64,000 nucleotides of DNA from Tomocerus qinae (taxonomy: Eukaryota; Arthropoda; Collembola; Entomobryomorpha; Tomoceridae), in the NCBI GenBank assembly GCA_020055645.1, contig CM034548.1:39672296-39736295 (forward strand), written 5' to 3'. This document shows, piece after piece, positions 50,069 through 61,256 of this stretch (position 1 is its first letter; the number at the start of each line of letters is the position of its first letter). The notes below the pieces were generated by a model. The model saw only the letters and a list, made by a program, of their open reading frames with translations, made no database searches and was not told the DNA's origin. Position numbers and translations under genes: made by a program.

Positions 50069-53000
50069 ATGCCAGCGGACAATATCTTCACAAGTTGTCG
50101 CAAAGGGGATTTATACCGTGTCCAGTAAGTTGAAAATCAAAAATTCCAATTTTTTGTGATACTGTTCCAATGGGAAGTAGATGGGAAAGTATCTGATGAC
50201 CTGAATAGATAACTAGTGCACAAGCATGAGCTATAATGTATGTTAGCTTCAGCTCAACCTCACTGAGATATTGCAGTCTTTCTGACTTGTTGTGAATATA
50301 GAAGCCCACCTTCATTTCTGCCCTGTACGATTTTGAGAGTGTACTTATATTATGATTTGGGTACTATTAGGAAAATATGATTGCGTTCTAATGCTACGGA
50401 ACATTCAAATTAACTCTGACATCTTATTGCACACAGTTACAGACAGTCTTAACAGTATACTAGCAATTTTTTTTGCTTCAGTTTTTCAATAAAAACTGCC
50501 CACCAAAATATTTTCTGTAAAATTTACGAATTCTAAGAAATGAATATGTACACATTTTAAAAACTATTGTATAGAGCTTTTTTTCAAGTAGCTATGAGTT
50601 GCAATTTCTTGTTTTATTCACCTATAACAAAATATTTCTTAATTTTATTTTATTTCTAGAAATGCCTATAATTACTTTTAGGGTCGGTAGACTTCACTCA
50701 ACAAGTGGCACAGTACTGTATACTGATTTTGGTGTAGTATTAGAAATAATTGCAGTCCGAATTTTATTCTACACCCGACATATTTATTGTTTTAAATTTT
50801 TATCTAAACTAAAGACTAAACTAAGGCTAAACTATACAATGAAAATCAAAGTTTTCTTGTTCACTATCCTGTAATAGACATGTATCGATTAGGGCAACGA
50901 ATAACGGGGATTCCAGGCTTCTCCACTGTTTAGCTAACTAAAACCATAATTTTGAAAAGATTTCCTGTAACGTTGCAATAAAATTAATTCCTGTAACATT
51001 ATTATTTTCAGTTCCATTTTTCTGTTCAATAATATTTGTAATTATTAATGAAAGTTCATTCTATTTTGACCAAAAATCTTGGATATTAAATCTTATATCC
51101 ATTCAATAGGTAGAAATTCATACTTCTTCTCAAAGGCTACATGTAAAGCATAATTACACTTTCAAAATTAAAAATTGGCAAACTGATTTTTCGCAGATAC
51201 TTGGTGGAACAGAAAGAAATTGATTTAAATGTCCGAGATTGTTGGGATAGTACTCCTCTGTAAGTTAATTTCCACTTTCTAAACTATGTAATCTTTCTTT
51301 AGGTTGAAAATTTCAATAATTATTTACATTTCACAAATCGGTTGATGAAATATTTGATTCCAGGTACTATGCTTGTTTATGTGGTCATATAGAAGTTGTG
51401 AAATATTTATTATGTAACGGTGCTCGTTGCGAGGCAAACACATTTGATGGCGAGCGCTGTGTTTACGGAGCCTTAAATAACGAAATTAAAAAAGTTCTTT
51501 TGGATGCTAAAGTATTAACAGCTCAAATTAAAAAGAGAGATGACTACGACGAATTTTGTGAAAGGTTTGTCCCTTACATAAAATGGATTGTTGAAACAAT
51601 TATTCAAAACATGACAGGTGTAATGACTTTTCTGCATTTACAGGCTTCTGAAATCGGAAGAATTCAGCGATGTCACATTCCGTCTTTCAGAAGGCCATGT
51701 ATTTAACCTACACAGGTGTATTTTGTCGGCACGCAGTGAATATTTGCGACAGGCATTGCAGGGGAAATGGAAAAATAAAGAAGTTCGCACAAATGCAGTA
51801 GGTTAATTAGACGCAACGCGATTTTAATTTTCACCACAAAGTTTCTATTGCTAGTCAAACTGAATTTAGAGAGATTGTCATTAAATTAATTTCCCGATTT
51901 ACTAATTAGGTCAATGCCCAAGTTTTTGATGACTTTTTGCGCTACATTTATACCGGACGGACTACTTTTTGCAAAGACTCTAGCGAAGAATTAATTCGTT
52001 TGGCAGACAAATGCAAATTGGACAGTTTAAAGACTAATTTACAGAAGACTATCGCAGATGTCGAGTTTTTTGGTAACATCTTATAATAATTTATTCTATA
52101 AATTTATAAAAAACAGTTTAAACTTACGATACATATCAGAACAAAGATATGAAGAATCAGTTTCCATGCAATCGCCAGCAGAATTCATATCCATTGCTAT
52201 TTTCAAAATTAATAAGTTCGCACAGAAATAACAGCAGTACCGGATGGGCAATATTCCGAGACTAAATGTTTACTCGAACTTTATTGCAAGAGTTTCAGTA
52301 GGATTATAAATCTTCTGTAATGGAAAGGGAAGCCAAACAAAATCATTTGTATGCATTGGTTTTCCTACAGAATGCCAAACTTATAACGCTTCCGAGTTAG
52401 ACTATCGAGAACTACTAATAAGAACAAGAGCTTTATGATATCATCTTATTAACATTTTCTAAGATAATGCTACTACTTAACATGGCCCATATATTTATTA
52501 ACGTATTCAGATACAATTTTTAGACATACACAGTCTACACATCTGTATTTGTAAGACAAAGCACTCGCCTTCACTAAAGTTTACGCCAAAAAATTGTTTC
52601 ATGGCATATGCTGCCCTAAACAAAAGGACGAGTTATCATATTATATTATCATTTATAATATTGCTACTGATGCTGATAACTTAAAAGTAATACTTTGAAG
52701 AAGTCCAGGTTTGATATATGTATTAAATTTTTTAGATAAATAATTTCATTTAATATGCAGAAGAAAATTCTATACTGTACAGCTGCCATTTACCAACTCT
52801 AGAGTATTGTCCTGGTGATGATAGTATAGTTACTAGTTAGCCTAAATAGGAAACAGTAAATCCCATTATTTATCAATGATAAATCGTCTTCTAAATACGT
52901 CGGCGGAGATTATTGGAAATAAATCTGTACATGTGCATTTATTAAAATCCGTAGTGATTTATTTCTTCCATTTTTATATTTTTATTTTTATTTTTTTACA

Positions 53001-54061
53001 GAACTAACAAAGAAGGGACGAGTGAGTGTTAAGACAATTGTGCTGGAGTCTCCTTTAGCTGTGAAAGATTTACAACAGGATTTGACATTTTTAATTGAAG
53101 CGGGAATACCGTCTGAATTTTCCCGATGGCCACCTCATTTTGCCTTACCGATGATGCCTTCAATGCCAGAGTCTTATTTCGACATGTGTCTTATTGTAGA
53201 AGGATATCCATTTTATTGTCACAAGGTATTTTCAAATGGTGGCAATATCGATATAATAACATATTATTACAATTTGCTGTATGTAATTGAGCTATTTTTA
53301 TTTAATTTTTATTTAATTAATTTTTAGCTCTTCTTGTGCACCCGAAGCGGATATTTCAGTGCACTAACTAAAAATCATTTTGCAGAAAGTTCACAGCAAG
53401 AAGATGATGTCCAGAGGTTTGTCCTAAGAGATGTGTCAGCCCATGTCATGTCATGTGTGCTATATTTTGTGTATACAAATAATCCTCAGGTATATATAAT
53501 GTTAAATCTGGATTTGCAGTTCTTATCTGTAAGTATTAAAATAATGACCTATATGAATGTATAAATAAGCTCAGGGAAGATAGCATTTTCGAAGTGCTAG
53601 AAGCGGCAGACATCTATTTACTCACTGGTCTTAAAAGAGCCTGTGGCAACTTTATTTGTGATATCGTCAATTTGGACAATGTAATTCCTGTGCTAAAATT
53701 AGCACGATATCATCAACTGACGCGACTGGAGTCTCATTGCGCATCTTTCATAGCAGATAATATTACAAAAGTAATCACAATGTTGAATTTCCATAAATAC
53801 ATAATACAACTATATCAACACTTTTTTAAAAAATTTTCAATGTTCTTTTACAAGGTCGCTGAAAATGAAGAATTTCGAGCTTTGGTAATGTCAGATGCTG
53901 AGGAAGTAAAGGGAAGAGAAGATACGGACTCGATTCAAATCATTGACGACGTCCGCTATCAAATCAGTAGCAAAGTTTTAACTTTCTCCGAAGTTTTGGA
54001 AGCCACGGATCGACTCCGTGTAATTGATCAAATGTTGGAAGAATTAGGCCTGGATGCCTAA
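50069..54061 (+). CDS. ABTB1: ABTB1: ankyrin repeat and double BTB/POZ protein, 9 exons
   Basis: Exons: 50069-50124, 51197-51259, 51364-51564, 51644-51797, 51910-52072, 53002-53225, 53328-53489, 53570-53770, 53855-54061. They give 476 residues, against 478 in the human protein. The N-terminus (DNIFTSCRKGDLYRVQ) begins the ankyrin region (about 1-75), which contains the strongly conserved NGARCEANTFDGERC. BTB1 starts near residue 107 (EEFSDVTFRL) and BTB2 near 271 (YFDMCLIVEG). The C-terminus keeps the ETDSI...DD-R block. The family (also called BPOZ) is linked to translation factor eEF1A and to cullin-3 ubiquitin ligases. The start ATG follows an in-frame TAA at 50036. Exon 1 is only 56 bp. 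The acceptor of exon 8 (ataaataag) has a poor pyrimidine tract and competes with a frame-breaking AG four bases downstream. Confidence 0.95.
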
Positions 54062-54322
54062 TGAGGTAAAATAATTTCTTATTTGATTGCAAATGTTATT
54101 TTTGTCTTCCGTTGAAGAACATCTTGTCATGTATATAGTTCACGATTATGTAAAGTAAGAGACTAGTCCGTCTAGTGATTGGTATTCGTAGTTATTGGCC
54201 AATATCTATCAGCATTATTAGTTATATAATAATTACATTGCAAGTCATCGAAAGCATTCTGCCTTAAACACTACTTACACTTACACTTCGGTGAAATAAT
54301 ATTATGTCCAAAATTTCAACGC

Positions 54323-54328
54323 AATAAA
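54323..54328 (+). promoter_or_regulatory. Polyadenylation signal candidate for ABTB1
   Basis: AATAAA lies about 260 bp after the ABTB1 stop, followed within a few bases by a second AATAAA-like string. Confidence 0.5.
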
Positions 54329-57162
54329 TTTGAAATAAATATTTATTTTCATCATCACTAAATAATCATAATATTGTAGTAATCTTCTTTTGCGTTTTGC
54401 ATTTACGATCTTGGTATATCAGACAAAGGAGAGTACCAAATCACCCAACTTTTATAAGCACGTCATGCAAATGTTAAATTTTGTCTAAGCATAACTCATT
54501 GTAGCATTTGTACTATTATGGCTGTATTATTTCGAGATTAGGGTCATTCATGGCATGGCTATAACATGCAATTTGTGAATATCAAAGCGATATCATATAA
54601 GCAATATACTTACAGTAAGCACTGGCACTACGTTAGGACATAAATACATACAAAGACTTCACCCGGGCAGCTAAAACCCGGGTAGAACCATCTGGTGTGT
54701 TTTTCCTCATTTCAAATCTCAATCTTGTTCTAGTCTGTCAATTTACACTTCTGACCTATCTTTGCTTAATACGTTCACGTCGATATAAAATATCGGTGGA
54801 AATCTTGTGAGCATGAGGAGAGAAAATATTTTAGTTGCAGAAGTGCTTACTCATAGAAATATATATATTATTATTATTGAAAATACAATAAAACTGTTTG
54901 GGTATACACAATAAACTCCGAACTAATGAATTCGATAAATAGAATAACAATATTTATAAGGGTTGAAGAACGACACATTTACATATTAGATAAAACTATA
55001 GTCTATTAGTGAATTGGTGAACAGTGGACTACTCTGGAATACCATACGGCTTATCTAGGTATAAGTTTTGAGAAAGCTGTTATCATAATACTCATTAATT
55101 TACAGTAATAGACAGTGCAGTCTAGGTTTGCATTTTACAATGTACAGTCTTTGTTAACGAAGTGAAATGTATTTATTTACGACTTAAGGATAGGATTCAA
55201 TCACAGTAATTTCTTTTTGTTTTGACTATAGTGTTTTAAGAGCAAAATTTGATTGCAAACAATAAAATAGGAGATTATTTATTACCGGCTAAACAGCATC
55301 ATAAACGGTAACGGGTTGCGGCTTACTAATATTTAATTAGAAACAGACGGTTAGAAATCAGTTAAATTATTTTTAAGCTGATAATATAATATTGCATAAA
55401 ATTGACTTTTTGTTTATGATAATTTTACAAATTTTATGGTCCTCGTAAAAGTACTTCTCCTGAAATTCTTTCAAGTCTTTGTGAATTTAAATTGTTTTTC
55501 CACACAACAATAGTGAGCAATAAGTTTTTGTGCATCTAATTTACAATTTTCAATTCTCAATGTATTTTTTAATTTTTTATTTGTCATTCCAATATGTTTT
55601 GGCATTTCCTTATAATATAGATATCTATTTATTACAAAACTGTATGCACCTGTCTGTATTATATAGTACAAATCGGAAATATTTTGCCGTTCTTGATAAT
55701 TTTATCCTGTAGTAGGTTGCGGACATGAGTTTAAGCTTACTACTTGCTTTTAATAAGTAGTATTAAGCATCATTCATTGTTATTGATAGATTATAGTACT
55801 ATAAAGTGAAGAGGTGTCTATAGGTTATTGTACTAATTCGAATTTATAAAGTAGCACGTATAGTTGTCATGCAATTGTTCTAATACCATACTGATAAAGT
55901 AGTGGTTTGACAACATTACATTTTTTCTAAGTATGGCAACGATCCCATAAAAGTTCAATTTAGATGTAGTAGTCAACTATCTGATTTTCGACTGAGATAT
56001 ACATTTATTACCTTAAGCTAATGATTGCTAAGTAATTAATATTTTGTGCAAGCTGTGCAGACCCAAACTAGCATGAGACATGGCAAATTTATTTTCACAC
56101 ACATGTCTCCGTCTCCACTTACTATTTACACTGTTTATTTACAGTTTCTACATGAAAAATGACAACCAAGGCTTTTACTACGTTCGCTGAGTTTGCTGAA
56201 GTATCTAACAAAACTCATGGAAATACTAAAAGTGATTATTCCATGTTTATTGACTTATCATTTTTGCAGTGTTTGTTCAAATTCGTCTCCAGCGTTGCAG
56301 CAATGTGCCAACAAGAATATATGCAAACAATTTTCATAATGGCAAAATCCGAGTTACCTAATTATGATGTACATTTGAAGCCACGGTAATTAAGCTGGTA
56401 AGAAATCTTTTGAACAAATCACTTATAGCAATTTTGCATGACTTGTCTTTATAGCTATGCTACTCAATTTTCGCAACGATGAGATTTGTCTATGAAATGG
56501 AAGGACAAGTTGAATGCTAACCTAATTCTATAAATAACAGATAATAAATATAATCTTAAGCTACTTGCACTCGACTTAAAATAGCAGTAATAATATTCTG
56601 TCATTATATGTATCATATACCCAAATAGATTCACATGTACTAAAACTATTTAAAATTCTGACTTTTGAAGATTTACTGCATTTAAAATATTCGTGTTATC
56701 ATAAGGCTATTTTTAGGGAATTTTAGCACTTGCAATTGTAGTTACATTATCTAGGTTTTTTTGCTATTTAGAATGTGTTATTATGATGCCCAGTTCAAAT
56801 CCTTTGCTAGTGGGCATACTATACGCTTAGTTATGGTAACTTCAAATTAGACTGGCTGCATTACTTACGAGTTGTATCGAGTCATACAATATATGCTGGA
56901 CAAACTTGCATTAATCTCCATGAATATTATGCTATTATGTATGTTTATTGGTGTACTAATAGGTATATACTTTTTTAAAAGTATATTATGTACTACAAAA
57001 ATTCGTGTAAATAGCGTGTCCTTATCACTCTACTTATTCAAAATGTCTTTTTCCTATGTCACCCCACCTTGGATTCGTGAACAATGTATAATATAAGGAG
57101 AGCGACAATAATAATTAGTTTATGTTGAATATTGTATTAGTAAATAGTATGTTGTATACATA
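54329..57162. other. Intergenic DNA after ABTB1
   Basis: No gene is supported. A 76-codon frame at 56159-56389 has no recognisable family. Otherwise the DNA is AT-rich and apparently unique. Confidence 0.4.
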
Positions 57163-57334
57163 CAGGCACGTATCCAGAAATTTGGTCAAGGGGGGTGCAA
57201 CCAAAAATACTGTTAAAAAAGACATATTCGCGCGAAGCACGAAAAATTATTGCAATTTTTGGAAAAAATCATCTCTTTTTCTCAGATTTAGGGGGTCGCT
57301 GCGTCCCCCCGCCCCCTACTGGATACGTACTTGG
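57163..57334. mobile_element. Small MITE-like element with GTATCCAG inverted ends
   Basis: The ends cacgtatccag (from 57167) and ctggatacgt (57319-57328) are inverted, with acgtatccag matching perfectly over 10 bases. Inside each end is a G-run (ggggggt on the left; the complement of cccccc on the right). The element is about 170 bp, with no coding capacity and no clear target duplication. Confidence 0.55.
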
Positions 57335-57930
57335 ACTTGTATATGGATTTAAAAAAGAATCGTTGGATTGAGAGCACATATTCTTGCTCACTATAGTAAC
57401 TTTAGTATCCTGTGTGGATTTTTGGGTTTAGCTTTTATCTCCCACGACTGAGTAATTATCTTTATCAGTCATACATTGTATGATTTCATTTTAAGTACAT
57501 GTTCGTTTAAATGACTATTCGGCAATTTCCTTTCCCAATGGTTGCCTTCATTCTAATGTGCAAATAGGTATTATCATATAGAATTCAGGAAATCGGTTCA
57601 ATGTAGGTATTGGCATTGGGACTTACCGTAACGGTAACTAATGCCAAAACTAATCTACTCGATCCATTTTTTATTCTGCCCGGCAGGATATTATATGGTA
57701 CTAAGACCTTGGGAAAAAAGTGACATGACACTTAGGAAGTCTGCTTATTTACAAACTTTTGGAATCACATATAAATAACTGTATATATTAAGTACATATA
57801 TTTAGTTAATTATGTATTGCATATTACGTGTTTTAAATTTCAGCTAAGTTTACATCGTAAAGTATTTTTGGTTTGCTTTTTGGCATAGTCTATTGTAATT
57901 GTAACCGCAAAGAAAGGTATAGGAAAAATG

Positions 57931-58226
57931 CAGAACATTGATAACCCCTATTTGGGGTAACCGGTTTCAAAATGTAGTACCTGAAAAAAATAGAACACAA
58001 AATTCTGAAGGGGGCATCGTGGCCCAATTTCTTTTAGCTTTTCATACAACGGAGATTGAGACGAGTTTTCCAAATATCCATGCATTTCTCCCACTCCAAA
58101 AACTATTTAATTTTGACAAGCGCAGGGACTTTTGAGGATAAATGGCCACGATGTCCCCTCTGAAAATATGCTTTAAAAAATATGACAATTTTTATTCTAC
58201 AAGGGGGATGTGTTATCAATGTTCTG
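57931..58226. mobile_element. MITE-like element with 15-bp perfect inverted ends
   Basis: cagaacattgataac (57931-57945) and gttatcaatgttctg (58212-58226) are exact reverse complements. A second nested pair lies inside: gggggcatcgtggcc near 58011-58024 and ggccacgatgtccc near 58144-58157. The interior is not coding. A target duplication could not be assigned. Confidence 0.65.
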
Positions 58227-58349
58227 CGCATCGACTTTATTTATAGTCCTGGCTGCGCGCAGCTGCGGCCCTGGTCATAGTATTTAGCATTGCAATTATT
58301 GGTATATATCTGCATGAAATATTTGTTTGTTTGCTAGAAGAGAATTAGA

Positions 58350-58481
58350 GATGCTTATTAGGTAAGTAGAAATGTTTGTTGGTAGGTACATTGCAATGTT
58401 TATTGCTACGTGGAAATGTTCATTAGTATGTAAAAAGGCTCATTACTATGTATAAATGTTCACTAGTACGTAGAAATATTT
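58350..58481 (+). repeat. Degenerate tandem array, about 20-bp unit, 6 copies
   Basis: The approximate unit is gtagaaatgttcattagtat. Successive copies vary at several positions (ttgttggtag, gctcattactat, ttcactagtac), so the array is old. Confidence 0.65.
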
Positions 58482-58640
58482 TGAAATTAAAATATTTGCT
58501 TTTCAATTATTCGTTGATTGAAATTTTTTAATTATTTCCTGCACTTAATCATTGTTACTTACAAATTTTCGCGTTTTCATCCTAAATAGATTTATGATTT
58601 ATGCATTATATATTTTGGCTCACCCTACCACACCTGCAGA

Positions 58641-58680
58641 CATAGATAGATACTAGATAGATAAATTTACTGCTTTATTT
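58641..58680 (+). repeat. Dispersed motif copy
   Basis: A tagatagataaatttactgc stretch followed by tttatt is related to the two copies at 351-550. Confidence 0.4.
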
Positions 58681-59004
58681 TCTGAAATCTGAATATTATA
58701 TTTCAATTTATGTTAGCGTGTTTTTACGTAGTTATTTTCCACAGCATAAAAATTACATAATTTCTTTACACTAGCGTGCTAATACGAAGTTCATCTGAGA
58801 CATTGGTAATCACTGAGTTACTAAGTTGGTATCGGTAGTACATTACAATTTATGAACTTACTAGTGAACCCTGCTAAGGGGCAAACCTAGCACTCAAGAG
58901 AAATTCAGCAGGCCACCTAACACAGTAATAAAAACAATTTTGATAAGATCCCTTACGTTATTATGCTGAATTTATAGTTACAAAATTTATTTAAATATAC
59001 TTTT

Positions 59005-59283
59005 GGTTGCAAAATTAGCTGCAGCCCCAACTTCCTGTTAAAAAAAAATTTCCTAAACCAAAATTATAACTGTAGATCGTAGCATCGAATACAGGAAACA
59101 ATGAAAGACTCCATTTTGGGAAAAAAATTCCACTATTATTTTCTACAGCGGTTGGTAAAATTAGCTGCAGCCACAACTTCCTGATAAAAATGAATTTCCT
59201 ACACCAAAATAGGGAAATTCATTTTTATCACCTGTAGATCATAGCATAGCAATACAGGGAACAATGAAAGACTCCATTTCGAA
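59005..59283 (+). repeat. Direct repeat pair, about 115-135 bp per copy, second with hairpin
   Basis: Copy 1 (59005-59120) and copy 2 (59150-59283) both run from an aaaattagctgcagcc block to gaaagactccatttt/c. Copy 2 contains an inverted pair, gataaaaatgaatttcc (59183-59199) and its exact complement (59213-59229), that copy 1 lacks in that form. This suggests one copy was rearranged after duplication. Confidence 0.7.
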
Positions 59284-59719
59284 AAAACTCCCACAAAGTC
59301 ACCAAAAAGCTCCCTTTTTAAATCAGAAAAATAAAATTCTCCCTGGGATTTTGGAAAAACGTACAAATTCTATGAGTACAACTTAGGAATAAATAGTTAG
59401 TTACCCAGTACTGTTATTTAATTCTACAAAACGGTGTACCAACTGCCAAAGGAATCAAGAGGGTAGTAAAAAAATAAACCCAGCTCTACTAAAAAATGAT
59501 AAATAAGTTTGTCAATAAAACAGAACCAATTAGGATTAGAAGTTTTGAAATGCTATTTAATAAGGCACAATACGATCATTACGAAATGTCCCCTTTCGCT
59601 AATCATTTCCATTCAATCTTCAATCACGAATCACCACCATTCAACCTTCTTATGTAAATTTCTATTGGTATTTTGATATTACAATAATATGAAACGACTC
59701 ATTTCGATTGTTTAGAGGA

Positions 59720-59815
59720 ATTAATGATTTCAATAATGTACCCCAACGCATACCTCAATGTACTAAATTTAGCACATGAAGGTATGCGTTGGGGTAAATT
59801 ATTGAAAACATTAAT
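59720..59815. repeat. Near-perfect 96-bp palindrome
   Basis: The outer arms 59720-59755 and 59780-59815 match over 36 bases with about two mismatches and share ccccaacgcatacct / aggtatgcgttgggg. The 24-base centre is itself nearly palindromic around aaattt. The whole block can form a cruciform. A 90-codon frame starting at 59724 runs through it, but its start is simply the palindrome. Confidence 0.85.
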
Positions 59816-60846
59816 GGGGCATGCGCATTTTGCTTTTAAGGAACATGCATATATTACGTGTGCAGTTGATGGGAGGAGGATGTACTCAATAGTGTTGCAG
59901 CCAGCACTGGCGTTACACATGGGGGAGAGGGTTTTGCATTACGCAATATATGTAGATTTCCTAAGTTCTCCTACCAAGACAAACATACATAGGTAATTTT
60001 TTTCAAGTCTAGGATTATATTATAGATGTTATGAAAACATTCATCTGACTCAGTTATACGTAGTAAATTCTAAATCATGTCAATGGTTCATTTTGAATTT
60101 CCAGGGTCGATTTCGTAGAAGCGTAACGCTCACGCTATATACTTTGAGTACTCCCTGAAAGTCATTTCTGCGTAGTTGATGCTCTATAATAATACGAAGG
60201 TAGGACGGTAGGATTAATGAATTTAGTGTAAGACAGAAAGTGGAAATTGAATAATTCTTCAATGTTGTTGTTGTTGTCAGGCGCCCGACAGTGGGTCGCG
60301 AATTAGTGGAGAATTACAATATGTGCTAGCTCGGAAACCCGTTATAATTATAAGTCTCCATCTCCAAAACAAAGCTATGAAGAATCAGTTGCAACGTTCC
60401 TTCCGCAGGCCATCTTGTGGGTCGCTGTGATGGTTACGGCTACCCAAACTAGCCCAGTTAATATTCACATTATCATGGAATTTTCCAATGCGCGATTGCA
60501 TTTTTCGTTTACTTATACTATTAAAGGACTAGAGACTGCGCTTGTGCTTGTATTAGAATATTTACGTAGTCTACAAATTACATTGCCCGTAGTTTTTTAA
60601 CATTGAATGAAATAAATTCGCCATACATTTACATATTATAGTACATAGTCATAAAATAATTGGACGAAAAAAAGTCCTATCGCCTCACGTTCCATGTTGA
60701 ACTAGGTAAAATTGAGGCATTGGATTTTTTTCTTCCAATTTTAAAAAACTGATCCGTACATACGTATAATACCGACTTTTCGTTCTTTTATGTCGTTATG
60801 TCCAGCAATCGCTAATCCCATGATTTGCATAGTCAGGTACGGATAG

Positions 60847-61256
60847 ATGCTAAGCAGTGTTGTGCAGTGGTTAAAACCACTAGTGGTCATAATGGTCAAA
60901 ATGGCCCGGTCAAAAAAAATTAAAAAGTGGTCAAAATGGTCAAAATGGACAAAATGTCCGTTTGGGGTTAATTGAGACCCCAAGGTAGGTTTTACTGCAA
61001 CAGTAAACAACAAATACAACTTTCTAAAGATTGCAGTTAGAAATGATTAGAGAGTGTCATTTTGTAGTCTGATGTTAGTAGAATAGTGTTTCATTGGTTT
61101 TAGGCCATATTTCATTCTCTAAATATTTTAAATTTCATTTGCTAGCCTAAGTAACTGTATACTGATATTTTGTCCATTTTAGCCATTTTGACCATTTTGA
61201 CCAGTGGCCCGGTCAAAATGCAAAAAAGTGGTCAACAGTACAACACTGATGCTAAG
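60847..61256. mobile_element. hAT-type MITE with 8-bp target duplications
   Basis: The element proper is 60855-61248 (394 bp), starting CAGTGTTG and ending CAACACTG. It is flanked on both sides by the identical 8-mer ATGCTAAG (60847-60854 and 61249-61256). An 8-bp duplication and CA(A/G)TG-type ends are hAT hallmarks. The sub-terminal parts are inverted and built from repeated aaaatggtc / gaccatttt blocks. There is no transposase frame, so it would need a hAT transposase encoded elsewhere. Confidence 0.9.

Noticed and set aside
53574..53770. ABTB1 exon 8 starting at the second AG (after ctcag)
   Set aside because: This acceptor would put a stop codon in frame within three codons; the AG four bases earlier restores the family reading frame.
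56159..56389. 76-codon open frame right of ABTB1
   Set aside because: No recognisable family and no neighbouring exons in phase.
59724..59996. 90-codon open frame
   Set aside because: Its first third is the 96-bp palindrome, and the opposite strand is open as well, as expected of a palindrome rather than a gene.
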